NCBI GenBank assembly: GCA_946633495.1
Contig: CAMPAX010000008.1
Location: 1-25,520 of the forward strand
DNA from: an uncultured Lachnospiraceae bacterium
GTDB lineage: Bacteria > Bacillota > Clostridia > Lachnospirales > Lachnospiraceae
Reading direction: 5' to 3'
DNA: 25,520 bases
Part shown: in pieces, positions 7,289 to 14,736 of the stretch
Layout of the letters: each line of letters begins with the position of its first letter
Numbering within the stretch: position 1 is the first letter of the stretch
Position numbers and translations under genes: made by a program
Notes under the pieces: model-generated
Seen by the model: only the letters and a program-made list of their open reading frames with translations
What the model was told of the DNA's origin: nothing
The model's database searches: none

Positions 7289-8257
7289 TTATAATTGTTT
7301 TTTAATCTCTTCCAAAAGCTTAGGCAAGGTCTTTTCGATGGTCCCCGTCCCGTCGAATCCGGCTGCCATCACGTGGCCGCCGCCGCCAAATGCAGCAGCA
7401 ATCTTACTTACATCCACATAGCTTTTTGCCCTTAGACTGACCTTAAACGTTTTCTTTGTCAGCTGATAGGCAAAGATTGCAACCTCTACCCCATCCGTAA
7501 GGCGAAGCTGCTCGACGATGCCTTCCGTATCCATGGTATTTGCCTTGAATTCCTTAAAGGTATCCTTGGATACATAGCCGAAGATCACCTTGTCATCTTC
7601 GTACAAAACGGATTCCAGAAGGGTCTTCGCCATCAGAAGATTCTGCTTATAACTCTTCTTATAGAAGGTTCCGTCGATGATCTCACTGCTGTTAACACCT
7701 TTTTCCAGCAGCAGCCCTGCCAGCTCCATGGTACTACGGCTGGTGGAACTGTATTTGAACACCCCGGTATCATGCACGATCCCAAGATACAGACAATTCG
7801 CTGTATTTAAAGAGATCAGCTCCGGATCGATCAGATTTGCCAACACCTCACATGCACTGGAGGAATCTCCCTCCACATGGCAAAGGTCCCCAAAGCCGGG
7901 GTTGCTGACATGGTGATCGATGCAGACCGTGGATATGGCCGACATGAAAAGATCCTGAAACTTTCCGAAACGTTCTGTATCGGACACATCTAATGAAATA
8001 GCCAGATCATAGCGTTTCCCGATGGTCTCGTGCTTTACCTTCTTCGCACCATTCAGGAATTTCATGGCTGCCGGGAACGCCTCAAGATAAACATCCACGG
8101 TTTTTCCTTCATAATTATCACAAATGTAGTTATACATCGCAAGGGTAGAACCTACGCAGTCTCCATCCGGGCGGATATGCCCGAGGATGCATATGGTTCC
8201 GGCTGCATCTATCATCTGACGCAGGCGCTTACCCTTTTCGCGCCGTTCTTTTTCCAT
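7289..8257 (-). CDS. nrnA: DHH/DHHA1 phosphoesterase NrnA (nanoRNase/pAp phosphatase)
   Basis: NrnA-type enzymes degrade 2-5 nt nanoRNAs and dephosphorylate 3'-phosphoadenosine 5'-phosphate using Mn2+. Metal ligands are visible: H27, D31 and D33 in GHIRPDGD, D90 in SLDVSD, the signature D114-H115-H116 in CIDHHVSN, and D163 in VHDTG. The C-terminal DHHA1 domain carries GGGGHVMAAGF. The length of 322 residues matches the family. It starts at ATG with AGGGGA 8 nt upstream. It lies between rbfA and truB, the usual clostridial order. Confidence 0.94.
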   Translation of the reverse strand: MEKERREKGKRLRQMIDAAGTICILGHIRPDGDCVGSTLAMYNYICDNYEGKTVDVYLEAFPAAMKFLNGAKKVKHETIGKRYDLAISLDVSDTERFGKFQDLFMSAISTVCIDHHVSNPGFGDLCHVEGDSSSACEVLANLIDPELISLNTANCLYLGIVHDTGVFKYSSTSRSTMELAGLLLEKGVNSSEIIDGTFYKKSYKQNLLMAKTLLESVLYEDDKVIFGYVSKDTFKEFKANTMDTEGIVEQLRLTDGVEVAIFAYQLTKKTFKVSLRAKSYVDVSKIAAAFGGGGHVMAAGFDGTGTIEKTLPKLLEEIKKQL

Positions 8258-8296
8258 ATGTGCTTTCCCCTACATAAATACGGCTGTCCGCCGATC

Positions 8297-8719
8297 TTAG
8301 TCCGACAGACCGTCCCCGGCCTCTCCTGATGCTTCTTCCTCTGACTCAGCCTCATTCTCATGGTTCTGATTCTTACGATCCTCGGCAAGAACCTCATCGA
8401 TCTTATGAGACATTTCTATACCATAAGCAATGGACGAATCCAAAACAAAAGTGATCTCCGGCGTATTTCTCAGGTTCAGCGATGAGGCCAGCTGCTTTCG
8501 GATAAATCCTCTGGCACTGTTCAGGCCTTCCATAGTGGCATTCGCATCACCAAGTACACTGACATAACATTTGCATTCCTTCAGATCCTTTGTCACCTCA
8601 CATCGGGTCACAGAGGTCATAATGCCGACCCGCGGATCCTTCAGTTCGGAAATGATCCTGCTGAGAGAACGCTGTACATCATGAGATACCCGGGATGATC
8701 CGTGCTGATTCGATCTCAT
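8297..8719 (-). CDS. rbfA: 30S ribosome-binding factor RbfA
   Basis: RbfA is a KH-fold protein that binds late 30S precursors and helps mature the 5' end of 16S rRNA, important in cold adaptation. The 140-residue protein begins RVSHDVQRSLSRIISELKDPRVG, with the typical AISVLGDAN-like strand (CYVSVLGDAN) and the NLRNTPEITFVLDSSIAYG segment. An acidic, probably disordered tail (about 118-140) follows the KH domain. ATG has a strong AAGGAG upstream, directly next to a 16-bp palindrome. It is separated from infB by 137 nt holding a strong stem-loop, the longest gap within the operon. Confidence 0.95.
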   Translation of the reverse strand: MRSNQHGSSRVSHDVQRSLSRIISELKDPRVGIMTSVTRCEVTKDLKECKCYVSVLGDANATMEGLNSARGFIRKQLASSLNLRNTPEITFVLDSSIAYGIEMSHKIDEVLAEDRKNQNHENEAESEEEASGEAGDGLSD

Positions 8720-8731
8720 ACTGTTCTCCTT

Positions 8732-8750
8732 TTATAACGCGTTATAACGC
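8732..8750 (-). repeat. 16-bp perfect palindrome next to the rbfA ribosome-binding site
   Basis: TTATAACGCGTTATAA (8732-8747) is its own reverse complement and overlaps a second 12-bp palindrome, GCGTTATAACGC (8739-8750), so the decamer GTTATAACGC is nearly tandem. The rbfA Shine-Dalgarno lies immediately downstream on the minus strand. Confidence 0.7.
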
Positions 8751-8796
8751 ATAGGAAGTTCCGGTTTGCATAGCTCACCCGGTGCTCCCCGCGCCC

Positions 8797-8832
8797 GGGA
8801 GTGCCGGCTTTCATGATCGGCCGGACACTCCC
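8797..8832 (-). repeat. Strong stem-loop in the infB-rbfA gap
   Basis: GGGAGTG plus CCGGC (8797-8808) pairs with GCCGG (8820-8824) and CACTCCC (8826-8832): 12 bp with one bulged base (8825) and an 11-nt loop. It begins 24 nt after the infB stop. No T-tract follows, so it looks like an RNA processing, stability or attenuation element rather than a full terminator. Confidence 0.6.
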
Positions 8833-8856
8833 AACGCACGGTTCCTGAGTAAACTC

Positions 8857-11800
8857 TTACTGACGAGGAACCTCCACCATCTTGTATACTTCGATCTGGT
8901 CGCCTTCCGCCAGATCACTGTGTCCTTCAAATACGATACCGCATTCAAATCCGGACTTAACTTCCTTCACATCATCCTTGAAACGCTTCAGAGAAGCAAT
9001 CTTTCCATCGAAGATCTGTGAGCCGTCACGGGTGATCCGGGCAGACGCATTTCGTTCAACCGTTCCGTCCAGAACATAGCTTCCGGCGATAGAACCGATA
9101 TTGGATGCCTTGTAAACCTGACGGATCTCAGCATGTGCGATCACACGTTCCTCATAGATCGGATCCAGCATGCCCTTCATGGCAGCCTCGATATCATCGA
9201 TGGCATTGTAAATGACACTGTACAGGCGGACATCCACTTTCTCCTCTTCGGAAAGCTGTTTTGCCTGTGCATCCGGCCGAACATTGAAACCGATAATGAT
9301 CGCTCCCGAAGCCGAAGCCAGGGTAACATCGGATTCGTTGATGGCACCGACGCCTGAGTGAATGCATTTGATCAGGATCTCCTCGTTGGAAAGCTTCAGC
9401 AGACTCTGCTTTACGGCTTCCACGGATCCCTGAACATCCGCCTTTACGATAAGCTTCAGTTCCTTCAGGGTTCCTTCCTTCATCTGGCTGAACAGATCGT
9501 CTAACGACATTCTTGACTTTGTCTCGGCGATCAGGTTCTCTTTGCCTCTGGTGATGAACGCCTCGCTGATGGAGCGAGCTTCCTTCTCCGTCTCCGTGGA
9601 GATAAATGTATCACCGGAATTCGGTACTCCCGCAAGACCTGTGATCTCAACCGGGGTTGAAGGTGTTGCCACTTTCAGACTTCTCTGCTTATGGTCGATC
9701 ATGGCACGAACACGTCCGTTTACTTCGCCGATGGCAACAAAATCACCTACATGAAGGGTTCCCTTCTGAACCAGCAGGGTTGCTACCGGACCACGTCCGC
9801 GGTCCAGACGTGCCTCGATTACGACACCACGTGCCTTACGATTTGCATTTGCCTTCAGCTCAAGCACTTCTGCCGTAAGAAGGATCATATCCAACAGATT
9901 GGAAATACCCTCGTGAGTCTTTGCGGATACCGGACAGAATACCGTACTTCCGCCCCAATCCTCAGCTACAAGGCCATACTCGGTCAGCTCCTGCTTTACA
10001 CGGTCTACATTTGCGCTGGGCTTATCGATCTTGTTGATCGCTACGATGATCTCGATCCCCGCAGCTTTCGCATGATTGATCGCCTCTACGGTCTGCGGCA
10101 TGACACCGTCATCCGCAGCCACCACAAGGATAGCGATGTCCGTAGCCTGTGCTCCACGAAGACGCATAGCAGTAAATGCTTCGTGTCCCGGAGTATCCAG
10201 GAACGTAATCCTCTGTTCGCCGACCTTTACAACATAAGCACCGATGTGCTGCGTGATTCCGCCCGCCTCGCCTTCCGTAATGGAAGAATTCCGGATTGCA
10301 TCCAGAAGGGATGTTTTACCATGGTCAACGTGGCCCATAACGCAGACTACCGGCGGACGTGTGGTAAGAGAATCTTCCGGATCTTCAATATCCCTGAGAG
10401 CTTCCTCCACCGGATCGATCTTCTCTTCCTGTTCGGCGATATAATTGTATTCCAAAGCGATCATGGATGCGTCATCATAGGACAATTCCGTATTCACGGT
10501 CACCATCTTGCCTTCCATGAACAGCTTCTTGATCATGGCAGCTACCGGCTGTTTGATCTTATCTGCAAGCTCTTTCAGAGTCAGAGTCTCCGGAAGCGTA
10601 ATGTTCCGGATCACCGGCTCTTCCGGTGCCTTCGGAGCCTGAGGCTTCGCAGCTTTTGCCTGAACCTTCTGACCCTTTTTGCCTCTCAGCTGATCCCTGG
10701 AAGTGATATCACTTCTCTCTTTATCCTTCTTGTTGTCGTAACGCTCTTTATCCCGGCTGTTCTTCTCATGCCTGTCGCGTCTGTCCTGTTTGCCGAATTT
10801 CTCAGCAGGAACATCACCGGCAGCACTGCGCTCCGGACGATCTCCACGTCCGCGGCCTGCACTGCCGCTCCTCCGCTCGAAATCCTGATCCTTTCCGTCT
10901 CTGTCCTTATCTCTTCCCTCAAAAGATCTCGGACGATCTCCGGTTCTTCCCGGACGATCTGCAGGTCTCTGGGGTCTGTCGGAGGATTTATCAAAGGGTC
11001 TTCCCGGACGGTCTCCCGGTCTTCCCGGACGATCCGCTGTTCTTCCGCTTCTCCGATCATCCTGCGGTCTGTCGCCGGAGCTCTTTCTGTTTGCTTCCCT
11101 GCGGCTCTGGCTGGCTGCAAGACGTTCTGCGATGGTTTTGGCATCGACGATCCTGGTCGGTTTCTGCTTCTCCTGTACCTGGATCGGACTGGAAATGATA
11201 CGCACCTCAGGCTTTGGAGCTTCTTTCGGCTCTTCTGCTTTCCCGGAGTCCTGATCCTTCTCTTTCTCTGTAGATACGGCTTCGTCCGCAGCAGCCGCAG
11301 TCTCTACGTTCTCCCTGGAATCATCGGCATCCTTCTTCTGTTCCTTGTCAGTGGATACCTCTTTCTCCTCTGCTGTAACGGATTCCGCTTTTCCCGTACT
11401 TTCTTTTTCTGCTTCTGCTGCTTTTTCGGGTTCTTTTACATCAGCCGCTTTTACTTCCGCCGTAACCGGTGTTTCTTCGGCACCCGAGATCTTTGCTGTG
11501 TTTTTCACATCCAAAGCAGTTTCGGTCTCCACGGTCTCCACGTTCTCCGCAGCCGTCGTTTTAACTGTCTTTTCTGCCTCATCTGCTTTTACAGCCATCT
11601 TCTTCTCTTCAACAGTCTCTCCTGTCGGTTTCAGCGTCTTTCTTTCGGTGGGCTTAATCGGACCGCCGGTTACCGGCCGTCTGACTCTTGTACGCGGAGC
11701 CGCACCTGTCTCTGCAGCCGTCCTGCTTCCTGCAGTCCTTGCAGTTCCTGCCGCACCTGCGGGTCTTGCAGTCCTTCCGGTGCCTGCTGTGCCCGATGCT

Positions 11801-12120
11801 CTTCCCGTGCCTGCAGCACCTGCGGTTCTGCCTGCTCCTGCGGTTCTTCCGCTTCCGGCACCTGCAGCTCTGCCTGCTCCGGCAGTTCTTCCGGTACCTG
11901 CACCCGCACGTCCGCCTTCGGACCCGGTCGTTTTCTTAGCTTTTGACTGTGCCCGGTTGACATAATATTTCCGAACATATTCTATGATCTCATCGCTTAA
12001 CTCATCGGTGATCTTAAAGCTTTCCATCTTACTTCGGATCCTGCTTGTCACCTCTTTAAAATCAATCGTACGATCATTCGTCCGCTTTCTCAAATCCTCT
12101 ACCAATTCGTTTAATTTCAA
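8857..12120 (-). CDS. infB: Translation initiation factor IF-2, with a very long N-terminal extension
   Basis: IF-2 is the GTPase that brings initiator fMet-tRNA to the 30S subunit and promotes 50S joining. The conserved C-terminal half starts with an IF2_N domain (about 508-562). It continues with the G domain: G1 GHVDHGKT (596-603), switch II DTPGHE (642-647), NKID (696-699), SAK (732-734). The beta-barrel, domain III and fMet-tRNA-binding domain IV follow. The first 60 residues form a small helical domain. Residues about 66-140 are almost only Gly/Ala/Arg/Thr, 180-300 are Glu/Lys/Ala rich, and 345-475 are Arg/Asp/Pro/Gly rich with DRPGRP units. At 1087 residues it is longer than most. The start is TTG with AGGAGGT 7 nt upstream, overlapping the ylxQ stop. 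Confidence 0.96.
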   Translation of the reverse strand: MKLNELVEDLRKRTNDRTIDFKEVTSRIRSKMESFKITDELSDEIIEYVRKYYVNRAQSKAKKTTGSEGGRAGAGTGRTAGAGRAAGAGSGRTAGAGRTAGAAGTGRASGTAGTGRTARPAGAAGTARTAGSRTAAETGAAPRTRVRRPVTGGPIKPTERKTLKPTGETVEEKKMAVKADEAEKTVKTTAAENVETVETETALDVKNTAKISGAEETPVTAEVKAADVKEPEKAAEAEKESTGKAESVTAEEKEVSTDKEQKKDADDSRENVETAAAADEAVSTEKEKDQDSGKAEEPKEAPKPEVRIISSPIQVQEKQKPTRIVDAKTIAERLAASQSRREANRKSSGDRPQDDRRSGRTADRPGRPGDRPGRPFDKSSDRPQRPADRPGRTGDRPRSFEGRDKDRDGKDQDFERRSGSAGRGRGDRPERSAAGDVPAEKFGKQDRRDRHEKNSRDKERYDNKKDKERSDITSRDQLRGKKGQKVQAKAAKPQAPKAPEEPVIRNITLPETLTLKELADKIKQPVAAMIKKLFMEGKMVTVNTELSYDDASMIALEYNYIAEQEEKIDPVEEALRDIEDPEDSLTTRPPVVCVMGHVDHGKTSLLDAIRNSSITEGEAGGITQHIGAYVVKVGEQRITFLDTPGHEAFTAMRLRGAQATDIAILVVAADDGVMPQTVEAINHAKAAGIEIIVAINKIDKPSANVDRVKQELTEYGLVAEDWGGSTVFCPVSAKTHEGISNLLDMILLTAEVLELKANANRKARGVVIEARLDRGRGPVATLLVQKGTLHVGDFVAIGEVNGRVRAMIDHKQRSLKVATPSTPVEITGLAGVPNSGDTFISTETEKEARSISEAFITRGKENLIAETKSRMSLDDLFSQMKEGTLKELKLIVKADVQGSVEAVKQSLLKLSNEEILIKCIHSGVGAINESDVTLASASGAIIIGFNVRPDAQAKQLSEEEKVDVRLYSVIYNAIDDIEAAMKGMLDPIYEERVIAHAEIRQVYKASNIGSIAGSYVLDGTVERNASARITRDGSQIFDGKIASLKRFKDDVKEVKSGFECGIVFEGHSDLAEGDQIEVYKMVEVPRQ
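10921..11073 (-). repeat. DRPGRP-type Arg/Pro repeats in IF-2
   Basis: Residues about 350-400 of IF-2 contain repeated DRPGRP, DRPQRPA and GDRP units, encoded by degenerate 18-bp repeats. The segment is strongly basic and probably disordered, reminiscent of RNA-binding RGG-type tails. Confidence 0.55.
11710..11916 (-). repeat. Low-complexity Gly/Ala/Arg/Thr repeats in IF-2
   Basis: Residues about 69-137 of IF-2 are built of variations on AGAGRTAG and AAGTGRT, with degenerate short tandem DNA repeats that are GC-rich compared with the neighbourhood. Such repeats are prone to length change by slippage. Confidence 0.6.
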
Positions 12121-12131
12121 GACGCCACCTC

Positions 12132-12440
12132 CTAAATCTCTATGCCGAAGCCCTTTGCGAGCTGTCTTCCAAAATTCACATCCGTAATCGCGACGCAGCT
12201 TCTGGATTCCTTGCCTATCTTATGTCCCAATGTATCCTGTGTCTCACAAACTGCAAACGGCACATGATAGTAAGTACATTTATCCTGTATTTTCTTTCTT
12301 GTATTTGCCGAGGCGTCTTCTGCGATGATCACAAACACGGCGCTTCCTTGCTGAACAGCTTTTTCCGTAAGAAAACCGCCGCTCTGAACCGCTCCTGCCC
12401 TTGACGCAAGCCCCAACAGGGAAAGTCGATGATCTGACAA
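12132..12440 (-). CDS. ylxQ: L7Ae-family RNA-binding protein YlxQ
   Basis: A 102-residue ribosomal L7Ae/L30e/S12e-like protein. Members of this bacterial group (YlxQ, YbxF) bind kink-turn RNA; the cellular role of YlxQ remains poorly defined. Visible features are LSLLGLASRAGAVQSGGFLTEKAV at the N-terminus, the strand VFVIIAEDASANTRKKI, and the end VAITDVNFGRQLAKG, all typical of the family. The start codon is TTG, supported by AAGGAG 6 nt upstream, which overlaps the end of ylxR; only 3 nt separate it from the ylxR stop. It lies between ylxR and infB, the conserved Firmicutes position. Confidence 0.93.
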   Translation of the reverse strand: MSDHRLSLLGLASRAGAVQSGGFLTEKAVQQGSAVFVIIAEDASANTRKKIQDKCTYYHVPFAVCETQDTLGHKIGKESRSCVAITDVNFGRQLAKGFGIEI

Positions 12441-12443
12441 ATC

Positions 12444-12671
12444 TTACTCCTTACTCAATTCCTGGTAGATCTCTTCCGAGATCAGATGTTTCTTTTTTGC
12501 GAGCGCATAACACGCCGTATCCTTACAAAGATATGCGCCTCTTCCGTTCTTCCGGCCGGAGGGATCCACTTCAGGACCCCCTTCTGCGGTAACGATCCGG
12601 ATCAGTTCCTGCTTCGGCTTTGAACTGCCGCAGGCCACACACCGGCGCATGGGGATCTTCTTACTCTTCAT
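12444..12671 (-). CDS. ylxR: YlxR family RNA-binding/nucleoid-associated protein
   Basis: This 75-residue protein has the YlxR signature: MRRCVACG near the N-terminus, KQELIRIV, and GRKNGRGAYLCKDTACY. The family is proposed to bind nucleic acid; in Bacillus subtilis YlxR has been described as a nucleoid-associated regulator, so function here is by family only. Its ATG lies inside the end of nusA, overlapping it by 11 nt, which suggests translational coupling. It is followed 3 nt later by ylxQ. Confidence 0.93.
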   Translation of the reverse strand: MKSKKIPMRRCVACGSSKPKQELIRIVTAEGGPEVDPSGRKNGRGAYLCKDTACYALAKKKHLISEEIYQELSKE

Positions 12672-13923
12672 CCGCAGTCTCCCCGGATTCCTGATCCTCC
12701 GCAGGTTCTGCCGAATCAGCTTCGTCTGCCGCTGCCTCGGCCGTTACATCTTCCTCATATTCAGCGGCTTCTTCACCTTCGTATTCTTCGGGATATTCAT
12801 CCTCATCGTAATACTCAAGATCGCCATAGTTCTCGGCATAATATGCGTCCATATCCATTTCCGCTGCCTGTGTCTCGCTCTTGATATCGATCTTGAAGCC
12901 CGTCAGTCTTGCGGCCAGTCTTGCATTCTGGCCTTCCTTACCGATCGCCAGCGACAGCTGATAATCCGGAACCACTACCAGAGCGGATCTTCCGTCCGGT
13001 CCCAGTGTTACCGAAACCACCTTGGACGGAGAGAGCGCATGCTCGATAAATACCGCCGGATCCGGATCCCACTCGATGATATCGATCTTCTCTCCGCGAA
13101 GTTCGTTTACAATGGCATTTACACGAGCTCCGTTCATACCTACACAGGATCCTACTGCATCCACATTCTCGTCTGTGGACCATACGGCGATCTTTGAACG
13201 AGAACCGGCCTCCCGGGAGATACTTTTGATCTCGACGATACCATCCGCAATTTCGGTCACCTCACGCTCGAAGAGACATTTTACAAGATCCGGATGGGTT
13301 CTGGATACTACGATCCGGAATCCCTTCTGATTTTTCTTCACTTCCACAATGTACAGCTTGATCCGCTCGCCGTGTCTGTAAAACTCGCCCGGGATCATTT
13401 CCTTCTCGTTCAGAATGGTATCTGTACGGTCATCTAAGCTGACACTCAGGTTATTTCCTACCCAGCGCTGTACAACACCGGTGATAATGTCATGTTCCTT
13501 CGTGGCAAAATGAGAGAACACCGCATCTCTCTCGCCTTCCTTGATGGCCTGTACGATGATCCCGCGTGCCTTCTGGGCTGCGATCCGTCCGAAATCACGG
13601 GTTGTGATCTCGATCGGTACTTCATCATCAAGATTGTAATTCGGATCGATCTGACGTGCGTCCTCCAGCGTCATTTCCGAACGGCTGTCATAGACCTCTT
13701 CTACGACCAGTTTTTTTGCAAATACTTTGATCTCGCCGGTCTCTCGGTCCATACGTACGGAGCATTCGGTATCTTTACCGAAGTCCTTTTCACAGGCAGA
13801 AAGCACCGATTTCTCTATCGACTCGATGATCAGGTCCTTACTGATCCCTTTTTCCTTTTCAAGCAGGTCCAGTAATTCGATGATATTCTCTTTCTGCTCT
13901 TCACTCTTCTTTCTGACAGCCAT
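12661..13923 (-). CDS. nusA: Transcription termination/antitermination factor NusA
   Basis: NusA binds RNA polymerase and nascent RNA and modulates pausing, intrinsic termination and antitermination. Domains in order: N-terminal RNAP-binding domain (about 1-135), S1 (about 140-205), KH1 (about 208-285, with GSCVGMNGARVNAI) and KH2 (about 290-350, with AIGKEGQNARLAARL). A Glu/Asp/Ala-rich acidic tail (about 352-420) follows; short acidic tails occur in other Firmicutes, and the Proteobacterial AR repeats are absent. ATG with AAGGAGG 8 nt upstream. It sits 29 nt after rimP and overlaps ylxR by 11 nt. The leader hairpin before rimP could allow feedback by NusA, which is an inference. Confidence 0.96.
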   Translation of the reverse strand: MAVRKKSEEQKENIIELLDLLEKEKGISKDLIIESIEKSVLSACEKDFGKDTECSVRMDRETGEIKVFAKKLVVEEVYDSRSEMTLEDARQIDPNYNLDDEVPIEITTRDFGRIAAQKARGIIVQAIKEGERDAVFSHFATKEHDIITGVVQRWVGNNLSVSLDDRTDTILNEKEMIPGEFYRHGERIKLYIVEVKKNQKGFRIVVSRTHPDLVKCLFEREVTEIADGIVEIKSISREAGSRSKIAVWSTDENVDAVGSCVGMNGARVNAIVNELRGEKIDIIEWDPDPAVFIEHALSPSKVVSVTLGPDGRSALVVVPDYQLSLAIGKEGQNARLAARLTGFKIDIKSETQAAEMDMDAYYAENYGDLEYYDEDEYPEEYEGEEAAEYEEDVTAEAAADEADSAEPAEDQESGETADEE

Positions 13924-13952
13924 TTGTCCATCCTCCTTTTATATGACAAGCC

Positions 13953-14474
13953 TCAATCATTTAATTCCTTCTCAACATAGCAGAGCCGCGCTTTTGCAAG
14001 ATTGCTCCGCGGAATGCTGTATTCAAAATCTCCGTTCTTCACGGTGATCCTTTCATCATCGGCGAAAAGAAGCACTGCTTCGAATTCTTTCCCGGGATCT
14101 TTTCCGGGCTTCTTCACAGCCGGATCCGATTCCTTCTCATCCGACAGGGAATGATACAGCTTCACTTCGATCAGCTTCCCTATGCTTCGGGTGAAATCCA
14201 CGGTCTTTTTCAGCGGACGCGTAAGCCCCGGGGAGCTGACCTCCAGTATGTAGGCATCCTTGATAAAATCCTCTCTGTCCAGTTCCTTATCCAATGCCCT
14301 TGAAACCACTTCGCAGTCATCGATGGTGACTCCGTCTTTCTTATCGATATACGCCCGAAGGAACATATCCTGTCCTTCTTTTACATACTCCACGTCCCAG
14401 AGCTCCAGACCAAATTGTTCGAGGATCGGAAGCACAAGCTCTCTGGTCCGTTCTTCAATATCATTTTTCTTCAA
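13953..14474 (-). CDS. rimP: Ribosome maturation factor RimP
   Basis: RimP helps assemble the 30S subunit, acting early in the S12-dependent region. The 173-residue protein has the typical start (RTRELVLPILEQFGLELWDVEYVKEG), the IDKKDGVTIDDCEVVSRALDKELD segment and EVSSPGLTRPLK in the N-terminal alpha/beta domain. A Sm-like C-terminal domain follows, with an extra Lys/Asp/Pro-rich loop (about residues 115-130). The start codon is TTG: an in-frame TGA lies five codons upstream, so no longer reading is possible, and AAAGGG sits about 10 nt upstream. It is the first gene of the operon. Confidence 0.94.
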   Translation of the reverse strand: MKKNDIEERTRELVLPILEQFGLELWDVEYVKEGQDMFLRAYIDKKDGVTIDDCEVVSRALDKELDREDFIKDAYILEVSSPGLTRPLKKTVDFTRSIGKLIEVKLYHSLSDEKESDPAVKKPGKDPGKEFEAVLLFADDERITVKNGDFEYSIPRSNLAKARLCYVEKELND

Positions 14475-14498
14475 AGCGATCCAGCCCTTTCATAAACA

Positions 14499-14526
14499 AG
14501 AGTGGGTCCGAAACCGAACCCACTCT
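14499..14526 (-). promoter_or_regulatory. Leader hairpin upstream of rimP-nusA operon
   Basis: AGAGTGGGT (14499-14507) and ACCCACTCT (14518-14526) form a perfect 9-bp stem with a 10-nt loop, near the predicted 5' end of the operon mRNA. On the minus strand it is followed by TGTTTATG, a poor T-tract, so a leaky attenuator, 5' stability element or binding site are all possible. No leader gene explains it. Confidence 0.6.
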
Positions 14527-14540
14527 AGTAAAATCATATG

Positions 14541-14568
14541 TCTATATCATATTAACATAACATTCCAA
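14541..14568 (-). promoter_or_regulatory. Candidate promoter of the rimP-nusA-infB operon
   Basis: On the minus strand TTGGAA (14563-14568), a 16-nt spacer and TATAGA (14541-14546). An overlapping alternative -10 TATGAT (14546-14551) exists. Transcription would start near 14534, just before the leader hairpin. The rest of the 262-nt gap up to the peptidase stop shows no gene and no clear terminator. Confidence 0.55.
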
Positions 14569-14736
14569 AAAAGCAAGTGTTAAAATGCACAACGTTTCCC
14601 CTATTTTACCTGCTTTTTTGACAAAAACCCGGAACCATGTTTTTCCTGCCGCAGCGCGTCCGCCGCATTCCGATCTGCCCGGAAATTTACCGATCTTTGT
14701 CTGTCCGAAAGTACATTCATTTCCATACTTTATAAG

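Noticed and set aside
9691..11946. A 751-codon open frame on the plus strand opposite infB
   Set aside because: It is antisense to a clear IF-2 gene, its low-complexity Ser/Cys/Arg-rich product mirrors the repeats, and it has no family-like sequence.
14461..14493. Ten-codon ATG frame (MKGLDRFEEK) overlapping the rimP start
   Set aside because: It has no Shine-Dalgarno and is too short to support from sequence alone; a leader peptide is possible but not shown.
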